Origin: Pyxicephalus adspersus
Taxonomy: Eukaryota; Chordata; Amphibia; Anura; Pyxicephalidae
Assembly: GCF_032062135.1 (NCBI RefSeq)
Contig: NC_092859.1
Location: 68,137,380-68,201,379, forward strand
Length of the DNA: 64,000 bases
Direction: 5' to 3'
Positions 58,269-64,000 of this stretch are shown one piece after another; position 1 is the stretch's first letter, and every line of letters begins with the position of its first letter. Made by a program: the position numbers and the translations under genes. Below the pieces are notes generated by a model. That model made no database searches, was not told the origin of the DNA, and was given only the letters and a program-made list of their open reading frames with translations.

Positions 58269-58983
58269 ACTTTAAGGAAAGTGTGCAGCCTTCTCTTTAC
58301 TACCTTTCACTGTTCGTACATATACATGCACATATCTAGATTTGGCCAAGCATTGCTTATGCAGCCTGAAAAGCATGAAAAATACAATCCAGCACCATCT
58401 TGTTGCCAACAAAACATACTTTAACTTATTTATTATTACTTATTATTATTAAGTGCTTAACACATTCTAATAATTGATTCTAATCAATTTCAATAATAAT
58501 TATCAATCAATTTCAGTATCAATTATAACTGGATGATAGCATCCCTTTGCTGGGAACCTCTGGCAAGCCTCTGGAATGTTGCATCACAGACTACTGTACA
58601 TTCATGGATGATATTGCTTCTGGTTAAATGAGGAATCCACCTTTATGTGCTTCCACTACCAAGCTGATGTGATGAAGTGAATATATAGTGGGCCAAGGTC
58701 TAAAATGGCATTCAAACTGCATAAACACTCTGAAAAAGCAATAAAATATGTTTTACACAAAGTATATTTGTCCCGAGAAAGTTTATAAACTAGTACTATT
58801 TGAATTATGTAAACACCTAAATAATGCATACAATCCAGTATTTAATGAGCAAAATTAAGTTGAGCAACAACAGAACCTTTGTCCTGCTTGTGAGCTTGTC
58901 AATAAATGTGGTTTGTTGTTGTGCTTGGTAAACTGGACCTCCTTCCATCAATGTCAGGCGTGTTACAATGAGTATGCAAATGA
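58269..58983. other. Interval with a fragment of repeat B
   Basis: 58605-58690 is the inverse of 21510-21585 (GATATTGCTTCTGGTTAAAT, then CCACCTTTATGTGCTTCCAC). Nothing else recognised. Confidence 0.6.
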
Positions 58984-59257
58984 GCTGTGGCCCACTAGTG
59001 TCTGTCTCCTGGAACCCTGGAAATTGACCCCTGGCGTGTGACCTGACCTCTCCTGCTTGCTGCCTGCCTCAACCCCAGCCTTCCTTGAACATCCTTCTGC
59101 TTTTTTATTTGATACAGTGTTTTGCCCACCTTGGTGTGCCCAAGGACAGCGACTGCTTAACCTCTGCACCTTGGCCCTTCACGCAGGGCTCACACCACCT
59201 CTGTGCAAGCCTATGTACCGCCCCCTGGTGGTCCTGTGGTCCTCTTTGCATGTGACA
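58984..59257 (+). repeat. 5' LTR, truncated
   Basis: From CTGTGGCCCACTAGTGTCTG to CATGTGACA it matches the inverse of the antisense LTR at 62463-63130 (for example GGAAATTGACCCCTGGCGTG and GTGACCTGACCTCTC). About 370 bp of the LTR 5' side (U3) is missing. Gag starts 14 bases downstream at 59271. Confidence 0.8.
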
Positions 59258-59270
59258 GTTAGCACAAACC

Positions 59271-60545
59271 ATGAATACACCCTCCCAGACCTCATCAAAC
59301 CTCAACCAAGTACTTGCCCAGAGGATAGATGCCCAGAAAGATACCCAGGTCCAGGTGCTCTGCCAGCTTCATTCTCTTACTGCTCGCCTGGATCAGTTGC
59401 TGATCTCCTCCAGTGGACCTGCTAAAACACCAGCCCACAACTGGCCTCTGCACTTCACCTGCCACTCACACAGCGTTTTCTCTAGATCCCGAGACCTGCC
59501 ATGGCTTCATCAACCAATGCGGTATCCATTATGAGCTTCAACCACAAAATTTCCCCACTGACCGGGCCAAAGTGGCATATCTAATCTCCCTACTATGTCG
59601 AAAAGCTCTGGGGTGGGCGACCCCACTCTGGGAAAGGAAGGATCTGGTTACGGGTAATATTGAAACTTTCCTGTATCACAGTAGCTGCACGGCAGGACAG
59701 TGGACCCTCTGTGTCACCAGATCAGTAGGTTGATACGTGCACAGGGCGTAGAGTCTAAGCAGCTGCCCAGTCTTCACCAAGGAAAATCTAAGAGAGTAGT
59801 CAGATGTAATGAATGGAGCCATGTGACCTGCTGCATACTACTCTACCACCAGAGGGAGTCCAGGAGACTAGAGGTTGGTGGTGTTCACAACTCCACCAGC
59901 AGGGGGAGCACATCTGCAAAACACTCTAGTCCTCTGTAGTAGTGGAGCAGCTGACTTGGAGTCACATGACCTGGACCAGGAAGTGTACTGAGGAGGTGAT
60001 GCCTTAGCAGAGCTAGTGCTGGCAGCAGGGGAGTGAAAGGTGGGTGGCACTGAAGGTGCTGAACCTCTTTAGGAGAGTTTTTGAAGAATGTGTGCATGCC
60101 TCCTCAGCAGCCGGTGTACTTCTGCGTATCTGTCGAGGGTCACTTACTGTTGATCAATATGCAGTTTAGTTTCGTACTTTGGTGGCTGAGCTCACCTGGA
60201 ACAATGAGGCACTCCAAGCTACTTTCTGGCAAGGCCTCTCTGACCATATCAAGGATGAGTTGGCTGTTCTGGAGATTCCCCCCTCTCTGAATGATCTGAT
60301 TTCCTTAGCCATCCAGTTTCCAGGAGAAATTTCGCTTACGTAAGGCCTTTGTTACGCGACTAGCACCATGTTTTTAGCAGCCTCTGCAAACTCCTGCCTC
60401 CCCTGTTCCCCCTGTCTCTGAAGAACCTATGCAGCTAGGCCCACCAAGGCTATCTCAGGAGGAGAGGACCCCGCATCTCTCATCTGGTCTCTGCCTTTAC
60501 TGCCCACAGAAGGGACACGTTACTCAATCTTGCCCACGGAGGATA
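59271..60545 (+). pseudogene. Gypsy gag with CCHC knuckle, split by an LTR
   Basis: The ATG at 59271 begins MNTPSQTSSNLNQVLAQRID, a Gag start 14 bases after the LTR. After a frameshift, 59484 onward gives DPETCHGFINQCGIHYELQP and FPTDRAKVAYLISLLCRKAL, the Gag core. An LTR interrupts it at 59686. Gag resumes near 60130 (LTVDQYAV, then AELTWNNEALQATFWQGLSD and IKDELAVLEIPPSLNDLIS). The knuckle [18 protein letters not shown] (C-x2-C-x4-H-x4-C) is near 60490-60545. Gag packages the RNA. Stops and shifts disable it. Confidence 0.85.
59686..60125 (-). mobile_element. LTR inserted in gag
   Basis: It starts TGCACGGCAGGAC, then ACCCTCTGTGTCACCAG, as in the LTR at 42138. GCTGGCAGCAGGGGAGTGAA near 60028 matches the right part of that LTR. 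Gag sequence resumes immediately after. The right border and target duplication could not be fixed. Confidence 0.65.
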
Positions 60546-60990
60546 GGAATCTTCAGCCCCTTGCATGCTCTGAGGGGGGCATGCTAGGACACTCTTCTCT
60601 CCCCTCCAATCAGCGTCCCTCTATAGCCATCCAGCTTCACCACAACAATTCCACACTTGCCCTTGAGGCCTTCATTGACTCTGGAGCAGCTGGAAATTTC
60701 ATTTCAGCCACCATTCTCAAGGAAAGTGCTTGGCCTATGGAGCCACTATCACAGCCTCTGCAAATCTCTGCAGTGAATGATACCGGTACCCTCCTGTCAT
60801 GTGGAGTTATTCACTTTTAGTCTAGACCAATAGAAATGTCAATTGGTGTGCTACAGAACATCACAAGACTAACTTTTTTTGTACTTCCTCAGGCCACCTC
60901 TGCAGTCATTCTGGGCCTCCCATGGCTTACACAACACTCCCCAGTGTTGGACTGGCCTATTCCAGAGGTATTGGCTCGGGGGCCTTGTGC
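60546..60990 (+). pseudogene. Gypsy aspartic protease fragment
   Basis: ALEAFIDSGAAGNFISATIL at about 60664-60720 carries the catalytic Asp-Ser-Gly. After an in-frame stop at about 60820 and a shift, VILGLPWLTQHSPVLDWPI (60905-60965) gives the second half. It matches the protease at 282-788 in design. It is broken by the stop. Confidence 0.85.
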
Positions 60991-61074
60991 CACTCCAAAT
61001 GTCTGACCAAGCTCACACCTAACAGGCCTATTGCTCTCTCCACCCCTGAAGTTGCACCATCTATTTCCAGTCAG

Positions 61075-61800
61075 TATGTGGATTTCAAAAACGTCTTTTC
61101 TAAGCACAGGGCCAAACAGCTACCTCCCCAGCGATCTTACAACAGATGTGCAATAGATCTCATTCCCAACTCCACACCTCCCAGAAGTTGAATTTACCCC
61201 CTCTGTCTCCCTGAGAGCCAGGCTATGAGTGAGTATATCAAGGAGAATCTGCAAAGGGGATTTATACGCAAGTCCTCTTTCCCTGCTGGCGCAGGGTTGT
61301 TCTTTGTCCGGAAAAAAGATGGGACTTTACGGCCATGTATTGACTACCCCGGTCTGAATGCCATCACCATAACGAACCCTTTCCCCCTGCCACTCATTCC
61401 TGAGCTTTTTGACCATCTCTGTGGTGCACAGATCTTTACCAAACTAGACCTCCGAGGTGCATACAGTCTAATTTGGATCGAAAAGAGGGATGAATATCTC
61501 TGCAAGGCCGTTTTTTAGCACTTTGTTAATGAGGTGTTTCAAGACCTTTTATACATCTGTGTTGTAGTCTATTTGGATGATATTCTGATTATTTTCTCCA
61601 GACCTGCCTACTCACAGACAACATGTTCGTTTGGTCTTTCAGGGGCTCAGAGACAACGGACTCCATGCGAAGGCAGAGAGAGAAGTGCCTGAGAAGTGCC
61701 TCAGGTACCCTTCCTGGGTTAGATTGTTTCTAAGGAAGGCCTCTCCATGCAACAGGAAAAGGTTGCAGCAATTTCCAACTGGCCTCTGTCTTGCAATCTT
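61075..61800 (+). pseudogene. Gypsy reverse transcriptase fragment
   Basis: YNRCAIDLIPNSTPP, then [15 protein letters not shown] and [20 protein letters not shown] (61225-61360), [15 protein letters not shown] and a stop at 61516. About 20 residues around the MPFGLCNAP block are deleted, and the frame continues HFVNEVFQDLLYICVVVYLD with the catalytic VVYLDDILI at 61561-61590 preserved. Frameshifts follow. The catalytic pair is intact, but the protein is not continuous. Confidence 0.9.
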
Positions 61801-62260
61801 AAGGCTACTCTTGGGATTTACAAACTATTACTGGCAGTTTATCAGGAATAAATCCACTCTGGTAGCTCCCATCACGGCACTGACCCAGAAAGATGCTGAT
61901 CCCAAGAACTCTGAGGCTATTGAGGCTTTTCATTCCTTAAAAGCTTTTCTTTTTGGCCCAGCGCTGGTTAGGCCATATGTCATCAAGCCCTTCTCCATTG
62001 AGGTTTATGCCTCCTCTGTCGGAGTGGGAGCTATTCTATTCCAGACCCCCACCGAAGCCAGACGCCCCTGTGCCTTCTATTCCAGGATAGTGTTCCCAGT
62101 TGAAAGGAATTACCCCACTGGGGACAGGAAGCTCCTAGCCATCAAGTCAGCTCTAGAGGAATGGCGAAACCTCTTGAAGGGTTCCCCTCACAAGGTCACT
62201 TTTTCTCGCTCCTTTGACCCACAGGACTCTGAGACTGCTGTGGAGCCAGAGGTTATCATC
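61800..62260 (+). pseudogene. Gypsy RNase H fragment
   Basis: LLGFTNYYWQFIRNKSTLVA and LTQKDADPKN connect to the RNase H fold FSIEVYASSVGVGAILFQ, where the usual active-site Asp of VDASSxGxGAVL is Tyr, and YPTGDRKLLAIKSALEEW, where the usual Glu is Lys. Two catalytic residues are therefore lost. The open frame continues past the real domain end into a deletion joint with integrase. Confidence 0.85.
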
Positions 62261-62339
62261 CCTTCAGCCCACATCCTATCCTTGACCTCTATCCAGGAAT
62301 CCGCTATTCCTCCAGGTACCTCTCCCAGTGCTACCTATG

Positions 62340-63855
62340 CTGCAGCATTGGTGCCAACTTTCATTCGGGAAATTTTCGGACTTCATGGTATACCCACTAA
62401 TATTGTGTCAGATCGTGGGGTGCAGTTTACTTCCCGCTTTTGGAAAGGCTTCTGCAAATCCCTGTCATGCAGGGAGACACTAGGACCGCTATGGCTTGTA
62501 CTGAGGAGGTGCCAGCCCTGAGAAGGGCCAAGGCGCAGAGTTTAAGCAGTAACCAGGTTTTCTCCAGAGCCTCTGATGGTGAGGATGTTGCGCTGCTGGT
62601 TACTGCCAGGTTGCGGTCCTTGGGCACACTAAGGTGGGCAAAATCACTGTACTATATCACAAAGCAGAAAGATAGACGAGGAATGCCAGGGGGGAGGCAA
62701 GCAGCAAGCAAGAGAGGTCAGGTCACACGCCAGGGGTCAATTTCCAGGGGTCCAGGGAACAGACACTAGTGGCACAGGGGCCACTGCGGGCACAGGGAAC
62801 ACAAGAGACACTGGAAGCAACAGGGGGCACAGGTGACTCAGGAATATCCACAGACAAACAGGAACACTTGAACAGCACAGGGAAGTTGGCTAGGAACCAA
62901 CAGACTATACAATGAGGGGTTAATGCAGGAGCTGGACAAAGGAAACACTGAATTAAGCACCAGGTGAACAGGAACTACTGCAACAGAATTAGGGGTTTGG
63001 AACAATGGAGACACATTCCACGAACACAGTGTGCAATGTGTGAACTAGATAAATAGCCAGGGCTGGTCAAGAGGCTATTTTCTGATTGGCCAGTGGATTG
63101 GATGGAATTGATAAAGCTTGGAAACAGAGGCATGCCTTTATCCAAATAATCCACAAACTAATCAAAGCCTATCATCCACAAACTAATGGGAGACAGAGAG
63201 AGTCAATCAGTCCTTGGAGCAAAATCTTCGAGCCCTGGTATCTGTTCACCATGATGACTGGGTGACTCTGCTACCTTGGGCAGAGTTTGCTCACAATATT
63301 CAAGTCTGCAGAAGCACCAAAGAGTCTCCATTCTTCATCGTCTACGACAAACATCCTTGCCTACTGTCTCCTATACCCTGCTCTGCCGATGTGCCTGCAC
63401 TCAGTGCCCTGCAAAGGGACTTCAACCATATTTGGGCTTCAACCTCAGAGCACCTAAAGCAGTCAGCGTCTCGTTACAAGAAGTTTGCTGATCGGCATCG
63501 CCGTAAGGCGCCTCTTTTTCAACCTGGGGACAAAGTCTGGCTATCCACCAGGAATGTTCATTGCAAGGTGCCTTCTCTAACGTTTGCTCCATGTTTCATG
63601 AGACCTTATGTCATTTCCACCAAGGTTAACCAAGTTTGTTATAAGTTACACTTTCCTCCACATCTCAAGCTGCCCAATGCTTTCCATGTGTCTCTACTTA
63701 TGCCTTGTCCTTCTTCTAAAATTTCTCATAAGAAGCTCATGTCCCTAACTGATTTGAAAAGTTTTGGTCCCGTGGAGAGATCATGGATTTCAGGTACAGT
63801 TGAGTCTGCACCTCTTCTTGCCAAGAGGTTTCATCTTTGTTTTCCCCTTAAACCC
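62340..63855 (+). pseudogene. Gypsy integrase, split by an antisense LTR
   Basis: The zinc-binding part and the first catalytic Asp are deleted; sequence enters at [20 protein letters not shown] with FTSRFWKGFCKSL (second Asp present) and is cut at 62463. It resumes near 63150 with YHPQTNG and, in another frame, the ERVNQSLEQ-type region holding the Glu. A 232-codon open frame from 63214 continues with VTLLPWAEFAHN, KESPFFIVYDKHP, ASRYKKFADRHRRKAPLFQP, GDKVWLSTRN and VERSWISG. Its last ~20 codons (after LCFPLKPA) read into the 3' LTR. Confidence 0.85.
62463..63130 (-). mobile_element. Antisense LTR inserted in integrase
   Basis: It begins TGTCATGCAGGGAG and runs to about GGAAACAG. Its inverse matches the host element's own 5' LTR (58984-59257) and 3' LTR (63855-64000), so a sister copy left a solo LTR here in reverse. 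Part of the short GAGGATGTTGCGCTGC box is shared with 42215. No clear target duplication was found. Confidence 0.8.
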
Positions 63856-64000
63856 GCTCACACATTGCACTCTGTGTTTGTGCAACATGTCTCCATTTTT
63901 CCAAACCCCTAATTCTGTTGAGCTAGTTCCTGTTCACCTAGTGCTTAATTCAGTGTTTCCGCTGTCCACCTCCTGGGTTAACCCCTCGTTGTCCAGTCTG
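63855..64000 (+). repeat. 3' LTR, partial, continues beyond the window
   Basis: TTCCAAACCCCTAATTCTGT, then AGTTCCTGTTCACCT and TGCTTAATTCAGTGTTTCC match the inverse of 62935-63020. The first ~100 bp seen in the antisense copy are absent here. The window ends inside it. Confidence 0.8.

Larger units (their letters stand above)
58984..64000 (+). mobile_element. Ty3/gypsy retrotransposon, decayed, runs off the window
   Basis: The order is truncated 5' LTR, gag with zinc knuckle, protease, RT, RNase H, integrase and start of a 3' LTR. Two foreign or sister LTRs are inserted (59686-60125 and 62463-63130). Deletions remove part of RT and the start of integrase. All reading frames are interrupted, so the copy is dead. 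Confidence 0.9.

Noticed and set aside
59057..59425. 122-codon plus-strand open frame
   Set aside because: It starts in the LTR and enters gag in a different frame from the gag start at 59271, so it is a chance reading.

Overview
This window looks like repeat-dense, non-genic DNA of a vertebrate, most probably an anuran amphibian. The reasons are the AT-rich background with microsatellites, the mix of vertebrate CR1/L2-type and L1-type LINEs, Ty3/gypsy LTR elements, hAT and Harbinger-like MITEs, tRNA-derived SINEs, and a captured NASP fragment whose YSSKH motif resembles the Xenopus N1/N2 protein. No intact single-copy host gene is visible. Positions 15343-15775 are an assembly gap.

Layout. 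250-2460: decayed gypsy copy. 4640-5590: probable L1-like remnant. 7376-7893: Harbinger-like MITE. 9335-11545: antisense gypsy LTR, palindromic MITE and CR1/L2 LINE. 11868-12153 and 19435-19742: two hAT-type MITEs with perfect 8-bp target duplications. 16040-18600: SINEs and a CR1 ORF1 esterase remnant. 20170-23905: a gene of an unassigned multicopy transposon-like family, split by three other repeats. 24590-30560: an inverted pair of a repeat carrying a conserved splice donor, with a TA-flanked MITE between. 36150-36990: a nested hairpin array. 37720-43940: nearly full-length but dead minus-strand L1, split by a gypsy-type LTR. 45539-49942: a chimeric LTR retroelement. 49943-51950: LINE tail, foldback element and an inverted repeat copy. 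51943-58268: hAT transposase pseudogene plus the second copy of the unassigned gene, between TTAA-type ends. 58984-64000: a gypsy element with two LTRs nested inside it.

The most striking object is 45539-49942. A gypsy-type LTR, a possible primer-binding site and a gag start are followed not by pol but by intronless same-strand fragments of at least five unrelated host mRNAs: DNA topoisomerase I (TOP1/TOP1MT), NASP, CTCF, a perilipin (PLIN2-like) and LETM1. A partial copy of the same LTR closes it. This is best explained by repeated template switching during reverse transcription of packaged RNAs. It carries many stops and frameshifts, so this copy is not a working gene. The second object worth pursuing is the unassigned Cys-rich gene family (copies at 20170 and 56027), whose ATG follows a conserved splice-acceptor-like tract.

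All family names come from reading translated motifs by eye. No search was run, and boundaries given with 'about' are approximate.
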